Under the pieces are notes generated by a model, which saw only the letters and a program-made list of their open reading frames with translations, made no database searches and was not told the origin of the DNA. Of a stretch of DNA of 64,000 nucleotides, positions 24,701 to 34,608 are shown one piece after another. Every line of letters begins with the position of its first letter. Position 1 is the first letter of the stretch. The DNA is taken from NCBI RefSeq assembly GCF_032854445.1, contig NC_088301.1, positions 57,362,512-57,426,511 of the forward strand, read 5' to 3'. The translations under genes and the position numbers were made by a program. Source of the DNA: Liolophura sinensis (Eukaryota; Mollusca; Polyplacophora; Chitonida; Chitonidae).

Positions 24701-27700
24701 TCTGCATTATTTCTGGTTGGTATTTTGTGTATGTTAGTATTTCTATTGAGTAAAGTTAAGTTTATCTCAACCTTTTTGTGTACAACGGTGCAACTTTGGA
24801 TGTCATTTATTTCATACACTCACCATCACACCACAACTTACTTTTCCTTTGCATTGGTAGTTGATGTCTAACAATTGCACAATATATGCCCAAACAAATA
24901 TATTCCTCTTTATATGGTGGACATGTGGAAGATACATGCAGTACCAATCTTACTATGGCAGCCTCTTATGTTCTTATTGATGTTCTTATTCATTTGTAGT
25001 GAAATAATATTCAATCAATCTCAAACTTTTCTCAGGTATAAGTGCAACTTTTGGATGCAGTTTGTACACCTTGACAGTTTGTTTTAAAATTCATCTGTAT
25101 CTGTAATAGGGCTACAACACCAGTGGTTTTGCATGTGTAATTTTGATAGGTATGGCATCATGCCTTGGCTACAAATCAGATTGTTTTGCGTGCACAATTT
25201 TAATTTTTGGTAAATACATAGATACAGAGCTGACAATATATAGCACCTTTCTTTGACCACAAGTAGATTGCCAATATCTACCGTGTATTTTCTTTATAAA
25301 CATAAATGTATTTGTTTGGGTTTTTCTGAACTCTTGTTACACTTCAAGTTCCAAAACTGAGCCATTTGTCATGAACACCATGTTAACTTTCCAGAATGTT
25401 GAAGGATAACAGTATACTTAATCTGCTCTATTATATGTATCATGGCAATAAACCTACGGTATTGGTGATTGCATACATTCTCTATAATACCACAAAATTA
25501 AATGTCCTCTGCTTTCTAATATTTTCTTTTCCATGTTGGAAGTCTGTGGCTGTGAATCGTCCACCTTACATATGTTCTGTTGGCCTCTTCATGCATGTCA
25601 TTTGCCCTAGCCTTTTGTCCACGTCATTGACCAGAATGCCTCCGCCAATGGCCAGACTTTCCATGTATACTGCAGCTTCTGGTGAACTGCTTTATACCAT
25701 GCGCTGTGTATGCTTGAACCTTATCTATGCTAACCATCTGAAATAGTTTGTTTTGTCTGGTTGATTAAGTTTTGTCATTAAGTTGTGTGGCTGCTGTTTA
25801 GCTTTACATAGAAAGCTGTTATATTATTTATTGTTGTTGGAACATTTTCAGACATCTAGAAAAAGCCAGGCATTATCCACATCAAAACACATCTGTCTGA
25901 CCGTTTAATTGGACTTGCTGGACCACGAGAGCCCAGGCAAACAGCAGCCTTGCTGTTAACTTGGTGTTTAGCATTCTACCGGTTTAAAATATAACTGAAT
26001 GAGAGATACACCTGTATTGTGTGTGGCCTAGAAAGAAACAAACCACAGAGCCTTATGTGAAAATCTGCAAACCTAACTGAAATTATTTTCCATATTTCTG
26101 ACTCGGTGTCAGATCAGACACAAATTTATCATCCACCATGGTCAGCAGAAGTCTGCTATTTAATAGCCCTGTCAAAGATGTGGTTTAGCCTCAATCATCA
26201 TTAAATACTAGTATAATACAGTTCATGGACTTTGTGTGATGTGTTATCATTAGTAATAACAATTAAACACTTCCCATTCACAGTGAAGTACATGTGTTCA
26301 GAATTTGGAATGAACTGTCTTTCTATTAAGTGCTTGGGCTATCAGACATCTAACTTTTTTACCCTTACAAGTCAGCTAGCATTCTTCTGAGCATTTCTTA
26401 TATTTATATCTGTCAATAAGCGTAGGTATATCCCTCTGATATCAACTGCATGTTGAGACCATTTTCTTGCTGTGCTTATCTAAATCTAAATCTAAAGTTT
26501 TATAATGACATCCATTAAGTTATAAATTTCACAAGGCAACAAGAACAATTAGGGAAACTTCCACAATCCTGTCCTTGATATCCATGGGACTTGCTTTTTT
26601 CACCTGAATTTCCCATTGTCCTCAGTAACCCTAGTGAACCTGAAAATGGTTTCACATGATTTCACCTTTGTTTTCCCCCTCCTTGCCCTTGAACCCATGT
26701 CTGTTTCTGTCACCAGTGATAGGGTGGAGTGTCACAGATGCACAGAACTTCAGCAGTGACCCAGACATTTTCCGTCTGCAGATAGAGGCAGTACGCGAGC
26801 AGGGGGGAGAGGCATGGCTTTCTTTGCTTAACGAACTTCAAACCAGCAACTCCCACAGGCACCAGGTAGGTCTGAGATGAAGTAACTAGCCAAACCATAG
26901 CACATCTTACATGTACATGGTGTAATGGGTCAAGACTGGATCATTGGATTTGGCATTTGCTGTATGTACTGCCATTGTTTTGAATTTGCATTATGAGGAT
27001 GACAGATGACCACTGTGAAAAAAACTTAATTGTGTATATATGTGTAAACAATGTGATGTAAGAAACATCTACTACTCTGTATGTAACAAATAACTTTTTA
27101 TGTAATATTGACTCATCATGTAAGGATCTATTAGTAAGACACTCTTTTATGAACCTTAAAAAGTATAACATCTATAAAACGGAAAGTGCATAACTAGCCA
27201 CACGAATTATTCAACTCCAAAATTCAAAATTCCTTATATTCATTTCATTCATAACACTGCAATGAATTGCATATATGTTGTACAGGTACATGTGTAGGTA
27301 GACCAGAAGAGTTTCAGAGAGAATTAGTGTTCCAAGCTTTTCTTAATTGGTCATTTAACCCATACTCTCTGTACTTTTGATAGCTTATAGTGTATGTGGG
27401 TTATACATATGTAAGATTTGTTGGAGTTGAAGCATATTTGTGATAGTAAGGTTGAAGACTAGTTCGCAGTTTGCCTCTTGTTTATAGGTGCGTGAGCTGC
27501 TGTCTGCCCTCTCTTCACCTGGGTCATCTGATGGTCAAACTGTATCGCCCATAGATAACCCCCCTTCATTGCCCCCTGAGGACTCCGGCTCTACTTCCTG
27601 CAGTCCTGGCTATGTCCTTCGTGGATCATCATCAGCGGACACTTCAACCGCCGAACCCAACAAAAGGTAAGAGGACAAAAAACAACTGATGATCTAAGAA

Positions 27701-30700
27701 TCACCAGAAGATGCAAACTGCTAAACACTGGATATTTCTAGTTTGTTGTTACTTTGGTGAGCTGAAACTAAAAACTCCAAAAAAGGAATAAAAATAAAAT
27801 CTCGATGTTTTTGATGATCAATCAATAAAATATGTTTAAATATGTCTTCAACAGAAAAAGTGGTCAATATAATCTATATTTTCCACACATTAGATGATTT
27901 TTAAGCTTCATTTTTATTTAAAAAAGATTTTATTCTGTCTGTAAATCAATAATGAAAATTGACATACTACAAGTAGTATGATTGTTTAACCTGGTATACT
28001 ACAAGTAGTATTCATTCCATGTGTTTTGAAATTATTTTCTCAAAGTGGTTTATGTGTTTACCTGTGTAAAGTCATTCAGCAAAAAATATACTTGATCAAC
28101 TTATCACATGGTGTTATGATGACATGCAAAGTGTTCATGGTTGTAGTAATGATCTCATTTTTGTTTATAATTTGGCATAGGTGTATCTTTGTAGCAAATT
28201 GTGACAAATTTTATAAACAATATTAATTATCAATTTAATATGACAAATAGATGTTGCCTGTGCTCACTGGCTGAATATCACCACTACATGTGTCAGGTTC
28301 TAAAATAAAGTTATAGGACTTCATCGTCATGATTGATGACAAGTATGAACATGCATTTATAAAACATGTCTGTTTTGTGTTTGGTAGAGCCAAGTCCTTG
28401 AGTTCAGCAGACGAAGGGTTTACGAGACGATTCATTGACCAGGAGAAATTGCCTGGGACTGATGATGCTGAGTTTGTGACAACCTTGCAAAGTCAGCTGC
28501 TCTCAGTGGAGCTGATGTTTGATGACGGCAGAGAAGACGTGGAAGGAATTCGGCAGATTCTGTGGTGTTATGCAATCCAGTTCTCACGGCCGCTTGATAA
28601 GCAGGTGGCCTGTGTTGCACTGACAGACCGCCATGTCTTTGTCCAAAGGTTGAAGGGAATGACCGGGAAGATCAATGCTAGTGGGGCCTCAACGACTTCT
28701 GAAACAGAGACATTCTACATAATGCCTTTGTTCAACATCCAGAAAGTGGTCCTTGGCCGTGAATGGACTTGTGTAAGGCTAGAAGAGGCATTTGTCGGCG
28801 CAAATGGAACCTTCACCCTCATTGGGCTGGATCCAGAGGGTGTGAAGCGGTTTGTAACAACGCTACAGTCTTTATATCAAGGAGCCATACGGTCAGGTGA
28901 TGGCCTAGAACAGCCAGACCTACTGGACTTGTCGGACAGTGATCTCCTAAAAACTGCCATTTCTAACACGGAGAAAACACCTGACCCAAAAGATGTTGAC
29001 ATCATCTTCTCTTCGATGGTGTTTGTGAACAGTCAGCCGTCTTGTCTTGTGTTGACAGACCACACCTTTTATGTGTTCTCAGATAATTGTGTTAGGTACC
29101 CTCCTCCAACCTTTGAAGTCACAGAATCGACATCTGAACAGTATGAGTTAGTTCATCGCTTCCCAGTCATGACAAAGATAGGGACCATGGAATTATTTAA
29201 CTCTTCTGGAAAAGGTCTCCTTGATAAGACTTGCTACACTTCTGTAGCTAAAAAGACAGATTCGGTGCAGTATGAACATTATGGCATTTCACTCTCGTTG
29301 GACTTAGATGACGGCTGTTTACAAACAGTAGAGATCATATTTTTAACATCTAGGAGCAGAGATGAGTTCTTGGAAAAGTTGACACAGCTTCGTTTTGACA
29401 ATGCACAGAAGATGTCACCTACCCATCGTGGCGAGCCAGAGGGTGGGAACGAAACCAGTGAGACAGATTCTTCTGAGGAGCCCAGGGACAACCAGGAAGG
29501 GAGCAGTGTGAAGATTGTGCTTCACCATGCTCAGCCAGAACCGGCTGCTGTGGTAGCCCAGGAAGATCACGGGAGTACAGTGGAAAGAAAGCCTTCACGA
29601 AGCTTCACAACATTAGAGTTGGGGTACCCAGGAGCAAGACTGGTCTCTCACCTGACAGGCTGTGTTAGCAGATACTCTCTGGTCTGTCCTATCCCAGCTA
29701 AACTTCATTTTCTTGTTGACATGACAGGTAGAGAATTAGTCACCTACTTTCACAGCAATATAGCAGAGATAGGCTTTGACCAAGAAGAACTTCGCCATGT
29801 AGCTTGGGCACACGTGGTTCCGTACCGCAACCCAAGGCAAGAAATTCTCTCACTGCTGCTGCTCACGACCCGTGGAGTATACATGCTTTCTGATGACCAC
29901 ATTCGTGAACCCCGTACCCGCCCATCCTGGATGACACATACCAGACACAAGTCAGACTCGGTTATCAGCAGGCACCTGCACCAAAGAGACCACCATCACA
30001 CCAGCGGCATTCTCCACACAGGCAGTGAACTCTCTAACATTCCAAAGCCCTTCAAAATACTGCACTTGTGTGACATAAAGCTGGTTAATGTTGGTCTCTT
30101 TGACCAGTACTTTCGGTTGACAGGACACAGCGAGGAGAATGTGTTCACTGTGCTTACCAGAGACTGTTACAAAACGGAGGAATTTATCAAACAGCTGACT
30201 CAGGTTCTCTCCTTGTGTCTGGGTCTCCCACACCAGACGTGGCAGATGAGCCTGATTTCTATAGGGCATTTTCTCAGAGAACCAAGTCTACCATAGAGGG
30301 CTTGGAGTATACTCTTCCGAGCAAGGTGAAGTTCTGCTACCCAGGTGAGGAATCACTCTCAGACATGACCTACCTGATTAATGACACCTTGGGGAGTCTC
30401 AGCAGCAAACCCAGGCTACACATGTCTGGATTTACCTTCTGGGCTATGTCTACATGGGCACTCTCAGGAGATGTTCAGAGCCAGGCACAACCCAGGGGAA
30501 TCATTCTGAGCAACAAGCACATCTGCCTAATCATCGAGGATCTAGTGAGCTACCCCCTGCCAGAGTTTGTCAGCAGGGTTTACCTGAGCGTCCAAGGCAG
30601 GAAGTGGTGGAAGGACGTAAAGTGGAGTACTTGAAGGAAGTGACCATATACAAGGGGCATAGGCTCTCTCTGTTGTTTTCAGATGAGTCTGAGGAAATCA

Positions 30701-30889
30701 CAGTGGACACGTCGTTTCGAACATTATGGAGTAGATAGAGCTGTGAAAGGTAGGGAATCTCCACCACAGATTATATGGACATTGTTTATTCAGAGTATCC
30801 GTGAGAAAGAAAAGTTTGTACAGCTGCTAGCCCGTCAGTGGAGTGAGACCCATGATGGCATAACTCTGCCCATCAACACTTTGACATAA
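10537..30889 (+). CDS. NISCH: Nischarin (PX domain plus leucine-rich repeats), 18 coding exons
   Basis: Exons: 10537-10623, 11276-11359, 12615-12797, 13010-13058, 14668-14763, 15715-15782, 16172-16267, 16628-16867, 17668-17763, 19159-19284, 21007-21202, 21635-21693, 21884-22012, 22275-22391, 24189-24267, 26717-26865, 27488-27666, 28388-30889. All have GT/AG borders and compatible phases. Predicted length is about 1,511 residues, close to human nischarin. Domains: PX about 17-118 (RHRYSDF at 45-51, LPPKK at 69-73), linker, leucine-rich repeats about 358-500 with a closing cap ([18 protein letters not shown]), then a long C-terminal region ending in the conserved LLARQW. Known role in animals: a cytosolic and endosomal scaffold that binds phosphoinositide through PX, binds integrin alpha5, and restrains PAK/Rac-driven migration. 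Oddities are an extra 80-codon exon (16628-16867) and three single-base frame changes between 30205 and 30722, so the 3' part reads in several frames. Further small exons in the 22.4-24.2 and 24.3-26.7 kb introns cannot be excluded. Confidence 0.93.
12190..12556 (+). mobile_element. tRNA-derived SINE in nischarin intron 2
   Basis: The head carries an A box (tggcctaatgg, with ttagagc next) and a decayed B box (ggatcaaaccatgg) about 40 bases on. A body of about 270 bp follows, ending in gtatgacgttaaaccccaag and an (attc)n tail at 12541-12551. The tail resembles that of the other SINE family in this window (gtacggcataaaacaccaat), which suggests mobilisation by related LINE partners. It is in the same orientation as the host gene. 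Confidence 0.75.
13195..13252 (+). mobile_element. SINE 3'-tail fragment
   Basis: Contains gtattcttgagtacagcata followed by acactcctgtcaaataaataaataaa. This matches the 3' end of the SINE at 13637-13856 (attcttgagtacggcataaa, caatcaaataaataaatc). Only the last 55-60 bases are preserved, as expected of a 5'-truncated or decayed insertion. Confidence 0.6.
13637..13856 (+). mobile_element. tRNA-derived SINE in nischarin intron 4
   Basis: The head has a decayed B box (gacttcaagtccagc), followed by the body (aacctgcggatggttgtggg, gctctgcccggtttcctccc, gctggccgccgtcgtataag) and the tail caccaatcaaataaataaatc. It is the best-preserved copy of the family in the window; the minus-strand copy is at 7785-8036. 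It lies wholly inside an intron. Confidence 0.8.
16628..16867 (+). CDS. NISCH: Nischarin exon 8: extra in-frame 80-codon exon
   Basis: 240 bp, phase 0 on both sides, open throughout. The acceptor is gcactttccag and the donor is aag|gtagta. It begins [18 protein letters not shown] and ends [11 protein letters not shown], with a cysteine- and histidine-rich centre ([10 protein letters not shown]). Exon 7 ends FKSLQSLE and exon 9 begins [13 protein letters not shown]. In the vertebrate protein the corresponding residues are contiguous, so these 80 residues are an insertion between the PX region and the leucine-rich repeats. Because its length is a multiple of three with symmetrical phases, skipping it would keep the frame. 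I recognise no domain in it. Confidence 0.7.
17324..17524. mobile_element. TA-flanked hairpin MITE in nischarin intron 8
   Basis: The left arm 17324-17367 (gtccgagattgct then ttaggtttggcaaaattttg) is nearly the exact reverse complement of 17481-17524. The inner 25 bp of each arm pair perfectly and the outer part differs at a few bases. The element is flanked by TA at 17322-17323 and 17525-17526, the target duplication typical of Tc1/mariner-type transposition. It is 201 bp with no coding capacity, so a non-autonomous element mobilised in trans. Confidence 0.75.
17545..17625 (+). repeat. Dispersed repeat fragment
   Basis: Contains ccccgggcattttggtttct then tccacataatttaaaccatg. A related stretch occurs near 20895-20960 (actgggcattctggtttcct). 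Probably a piece of an old SINE body; boundaries are approximate. Confidence 0.35.
18806..19060. repeat. Imperfect two-copy tandem duplication, about 137-bp period
   Basis: The stretch catcataaccctggttagaa to ggtcaa, followed by tttgtaca, occurs at about 18811-18925 and again at about 18948-19055 with small indels. Just before it (18773-18784) is an A-box-like tagctcaggtgg and inside it ggttagaagca resembles a B box, so it may descend from a tRNA-derived SINE. It lies in nischarin intron 9. Confidence 0.6.
19159..22012 (+). CDS. NISCH: Nischarin exons 10-13: leucine-rich repeat region
   Basis: Four exons encode five to six repeats of the LxxLxLSxN type: [14 protein letters not shown] (exon 10), [27 protein letters not shown] and [15 protein letters not shown] (exon 11), [15 protein letters not shown] (exons 11/12 onward), then [19 protein letters not shown] with the cap-like [12 protein letters not shown] (exon 13). 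The junction between exons 11 and 12 is phase 1; the others are phase 0. This block is the most strongly conserved part of nischarin and in vertebrates binds PAK and other signalling partners. No break is visible in it. Confidence 0.9.
19440..19931 (+). other. Unrecognised 163-codon open frame inside nischarin intron 10
   Basis: An open frame with Phe- and Lys-rich composition and no recognised domain lies between exons 10 and 11. The surrounding sequence (19320-19930) has a different texture from the rest of the intron and could be a transposon fragment. It is not consistent with a nischarin exon, and I make no functional claim. Confidence 0.2.
20650..20960 (+). mobile_element. Probable tRNA-derived SINE in nischarin intron 10
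   Basis: A good B box (ggttcaaaccc at about 20690) follows an A-box-like tgtgattggtaagatgc. Downstream, gggcattctggtttcctcca (about 20903) matches the fragment near 17551. The copy is old, and the 3' end just upstream of exon 11 is uncertain. Confidence 0.5.
28388..30889 (+). CDS. NISCH: Nischarin terminal exon 18 (C-terminal region, frame-disrupted near its end)
   Basis: A single exon of about 2.5 kb encodes the C-terminal half. It is open in one frame from the acceptor (ttggtag|agcc) to about 30215. Similarity to vertebrate nischarin then continues in three successive frames. The change near 30205-30230 moves from LTQVLS to [13 protein letters not shown]; near 30570-30610 from YPLPEF to [11 protein letters not shown]; near 30705-30722 from EEITVDTS to FEHYGVDR. 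The first two look like a missing base and the third like an extra base. The final frame ends [20 protein letters not shown] and TAA at 30887-30889. No usable introns sit at these points (the only candidate would be about 31 bp). Sequence error is the likeliest cause; early decay is possible. Confidence 0.85.
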
Positions 30890-31059
30890 CCAGAGTAGCT
30901 CACAGAGATGATTGGTCAGTGATAGTTACATGTTGTCACTTAACACAGAAATTTGGCCAGTTACATGTTGTTGTTTGGAACTATCAGATGACAGAGAAGT
31001 TTAGACCAAGATAGGTACATGCTGTTGTTTGGCAGTGTAACATGACAGAGAAATTTGAC
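30890..31059. repeat. Nischarin 3' flank with degenerate repeat units
   Basis: Immediately after the stop codon, loosely repeated phrases (gttacatgttgt, gacagagaagttt) occur that also appear at the edges of the 34-bp array. This stretch is probably 3' UTR and the decayed border of that array. Confidence 0.4.
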
Positions 31060-31582
31060 CATCATAGTTACATCTTGTCCTGTGACACTGTCACATGATA
31101 GTTACATCTCTCTTGACACTGTCACATGATAGTTATATCTTCTATCACATGATAGTTACATCTTCTCCCTTGGCATTGTCATGTGACAGAGAAGTTTGGC
31201 CCATGACAGTTACAACTTCTTCCTTGGCACTATCACATGATAGTTACATCTTGTCCCTTGATACTATCACATGATACATGTAGTTGCATCTCCTCCCTTG
31301 ACACTGTCACATGATAGTTACATCTCCTCCCTTGGCACTGTCACATGATAGTTACATCTCCTCCCTTGACACTGTCACATGATAGTTACATCTCCTCCCT
31401 TGACACTGTCACATGATAGTTACATCTCCCTTGACACTGTCACATGATAGTTACATCTCCTCCCTTGGCACTGTCACGTGATAGTTACATCTCCTCCCTT
31501 AGCACTGTCACATGATAGTTACATCTCCTCCCTTGATATTATCACATGATAGTTACATCTTCTCCCTTGGCACTGTCATATG
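31060..31582. repeat. Minisatellite, about 34-bp unit, carrying TCACATGA in nearly every copy
   Basis: The unit is cactgtcacatgatagttac followed by atctcctcccttgg or a shorter variant. In 31081-31552 I count twelve exact TCACATGA, one TCATGTGA (its reverse complement) and one TCACGTGA. The octamer is an E-box of the kind bound by MiT-family bHLH-zip factors. The array lies 170 bp past the nischarin stop and probably within its 3' UTR if the signal at 31755 is used. Confidence 0.92.
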
Positions 31583-31754
31583 ACAAAGAAGTTTGGGCCA
31601 GGATAGGTACATGTTGTTGTTTTTGCACTGAGACAGGGTAATGTCTGTTACAATACATGTATATACTCAGTGAATGCTCTAATTCAACACGTAGATTCAA
31701 AAACATGTAGATTTTCTCTTTGCAGCATTTGTATTACCTTACTGGTAATGAAAA

Positions 31755-31760
31755 AATAAA
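31755..31760 (+). terminator. Possible polyadenylation signal for nischarin
   Basis: An AATAAA hexamer about 870 bases after the nischarin stop, past the 34-bp array, in the right orientation. Transcript evidence would be needed to confirm use. Confidence 0.25.
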
Positions 31761-32097
31761 GTGAGACACACGACAGCCAAATGTTGTCCAAAATGGTATG
31801 AGAAGGAAAGTGTTCTGCATGAGACACAGAGCAGCCATATATTTCCCCCACTAATAGCCACAATAGTGTAAAGCTTTGCCCAACTGGTTGTGACAAGAAA
31901 GTTGAGACATGAACAGATGGCAGCCTTTATTGCTCCTGACATTATGGAAAACATTTACATGTATACATACACATAAAGTTATTAAACCCATGACCCCATT
32001 TCCGTCACTTGGTACCTTTATGGTACCACAATTATTGAGGTGTGAGACACATGACAGCTTAATATTCCATACTCTGGGTATGATAAGGATGTTGCTG

Positions 32098-32394
32098 AAC
32101 ATTGATTTACCCTACCAGACATTGGTATGCCCTACCAAGACATTGATATACCCTAACAGACATTGATTTACCCTATCAAGACGTTGATATACCCTAATAG
32201 ACATTGATTTACCCTACCAAGACGTTGATTTACTATACCAGACATTGATATACTCTACAAGACATTGCCACTCCCTACCAACATTGATATACCCTATCAA
32301 GACATTGATTTACCCTACCAGACATTGATTTACCCTACCAGACATTGATATACCCTACCAGTCATTGATTTACCCTACCAACATTAATATACCC
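32098..32394. repeat. Minisatellite, about 20-bp unit, running into the assembly gap
   Basis: The unit is gacattgatttaccctacca, with variants gatata/gattta and taccaaga. About 14 copies are visible before the run of N, so the array's true length and far edge are unknown. Confidence 0.9.
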
Positions 32395-32594
32395 NNNNNN
32401 NNNNNNNNNNNNNNNNNNNNNNNNNNNNNNNNNNNNNNNNNNNNNNNNNNNNNNNNNNNNNNNNNNNNNNNNNNNNNNNNNNNNNNNNNNNNNNNNNNNN
32501 NNNNNNNNNNNNNNNNNNNNNNNNNNNNNNNNNNNNNNNNNNNNNNNNNNNNNNNNNNNNNNNNNNNNNNNNNNNNNNNNNNNNNNNNNNNNNN
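32395..32594. other. Assembly gap (200 N)
   Basis: Exactly 200 undetermined bases directly at the end of the 20-bp array. The round number suggests a placeholder size, and the gap probably reflects collapse of the tandem repeat. Confidence 0.98.
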
Positions 32595-34150
32595 TGTTTA
32601 TGACCTTAAATGATTGATGCACATGCCTTACTGCATATGCACTGGAATGGAATGTGTTGTTCTGTGGAAAATTTTTAAATCCTTGCCTCTGTCTTATGTG
32701 GAAAGTGTGTTTAATTTTGAACATCACTCAGTATGTGCCTTTACTTTGCAACAACTGTTACACATCAGGTTCTCCTTTGTCAATACATTACATAAGATCA
32801 TCTTTTACTTGTGAATTTATTGTTTTTCACTGTATGTCATGTTATATAATTGTTTTATATATACAATACACTTGTATCACATACACTGTTTGTTGAGTTG
32901 TGAATTGTTTAGGGTATTGTTGTTGGGATGCTAATACACCTATTTTTTATTCCTTTTTTTTTTTTGTTAGAAGGAAAATGTGAGGGCTTGAAAATGTCCA
33001 TGCAGTTACACTAAGATAGTGCTGTAAGTTCAGTAGATAAATTAGATTTTAGTATTTTTATGTTAGGACCATGGCTTACAGTTCTGCTTGGGAAAGACTT
33101 TCAGATTAAGAAATACTGGCATTTCTCCCGCCATTGTCAAAATACCAACATTGCACCTTTTATCCCCAGTATAATGCGTGTCCGTCAATTCCGTCCATTC
33201 GTCCTTCTGTCTGGAATCATTCCTTGTGAACACGTCTCCCTAAAGTTTTTATCGGATTGCCTTAGTGGACAGGATGAACAATACACACACGTGTGAATAT
33301 ACGCGTTTGTTCGGCTTATCTTGTACCAATTATATTACAGAGTTATCGCCCTTTGAAGATATGGATCTTGATCAGGATTTCTACGGTGAAATACAAAGTG
33401 CTTGTGTCAACTCTCCTTAGGTTTTTAACCAGTTTTCATGAAACTTGACAGATGTGTTGGGAACGACATTATGTCTATGATATAATCTGTGAATCTTCTG
33501 AGATATCGACGTGTAAAGGTAGAATTCGTACTTGAATGAAATGAGACCTCCTAAATGAAACTCATGAAGTGGATTTTCCTGAAAGATGGCAGATGTGTTA
33601 GGGATAATGTATTGATGTGCTTGAGAATTGGAACTTTTTGACATGGGACGTTGTCAACGCAACTCCCGAAGTTCGTCCTAAAAGCTGTCGCACAGAAAAG
33701 CGCTTGATTTACTGCAGGCTATGAGGCTTGGGACATTCACCATCTTACATCTTGTTATACGTGTTTTCCTTTCTAATAAATTTTGTTCATTTTTGTCAAA
33801 AGGGATGTAACTTATAATGTACATGCACATGTGTACCTGTACACAGCGCTAAGTTAAAGATGTTCTTCATGCCATGCATTTGTTGTAGGACGTGTCCACA
33901 TTTGGCAGCTCTAAATTTGTAACTTTTTTGTGCTCCAATGAAGTTGTACTCGGAAAAAGATGGTCAGAGGCAGTGTTTGCAGTAGGCCTATATAGCTGGA
34001 GCCACAACCGACGACGCTTGTGTGGTCATGTTAGCAGTCTATCGTTCGCTGAACGACAATATGGTGTTACCGACTACTTAGTAACTTTTTTCTCTGACCC
34101 AGAGTTGTGATTTATTTTAATTGCAATCCTGTATGTCCATATAGGGTGAC
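32595..34150. other. Intergenic, dispersed-repeat-like sequence at about 33180-33650
   Basis: No gene is supported. Around 33420-33600, phrases such as accagttttcatgaaacttg recur in a roughly 150-base rhythm and resemble sequence at 8390-8540 and 23590-23650. This is the style of an ancient dispersed element in marine invertebrates. Ends and family are uncertain. Confidence 0.35.
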
Positions 34151-34608
34151 GTCTCATTTCGCCTACTTCTTTTGTTTGAAATTAGAAATTGGAGGTAGGC
34201 GAAATGATAATCCCCAAGGTGTGAAGATAACCATTTAATGGGATTAAAACTCCAGGATGTAATCCGATTAAACCTCAGGGACCGTGTGGACAAAAGAATG
34301 ACCCAAAGATGGACACATAGATCATAGTAAAAAACATATTTCGATATTTCCTCCTCTTTGGAGGGAAACGTCCACCAGCTTGTGGCTGAGAGATTCTCAA
34401 ATCTGTTAACGTCTGTTTCTCTCTGGATAATGCGGATGAATTCAAAAAGGTTTGGATGTGATTTACCAGCGACTGAATTCATCCTATGATGCCACCCTTC
34501 AACGTTGTTGTTCGTTCGGGCAGCCGTTGTATGATGGTGGTTCCACACGTCCCTGCCCCATACACCTTCGACCCAGTTTTCCGTCACATAATCCAAAAAT
34601 TCAAACAT
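34117..34608 (-). pseudogene. MULE transposase C-terminal fragment
   Basis: A 163-codon minus-strand open frame. Residues about 20-70 (VWNHHHTTAARTNNNVEGWH, with HPNLFEFI and IQRE next) match the characteristic C-terminal end of MULE transposases, where an Asn-Asn-x-x-Glu-(Gly/Ser)-(Trp/Phe) segment follows the last catalytic acid. The catalytic DDE domain is absent. The frame reads out through the left terminal repeat, so its last residues (from about 145) are not transposase. Confidence 0.7.

Noticed and set aside
30201-30232. A roughly 31-bp intron to explain the first nischarin frame change
   Set aside because: gttctc...caccag has GT/AG ends but is far too short for a spliceosomal intron in this genome, and the other two breaks have no such explanation.
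32362-32727. Open frames spanning the run of N
   Set aside because: They consist mainly of undetermined residues and carry no information.
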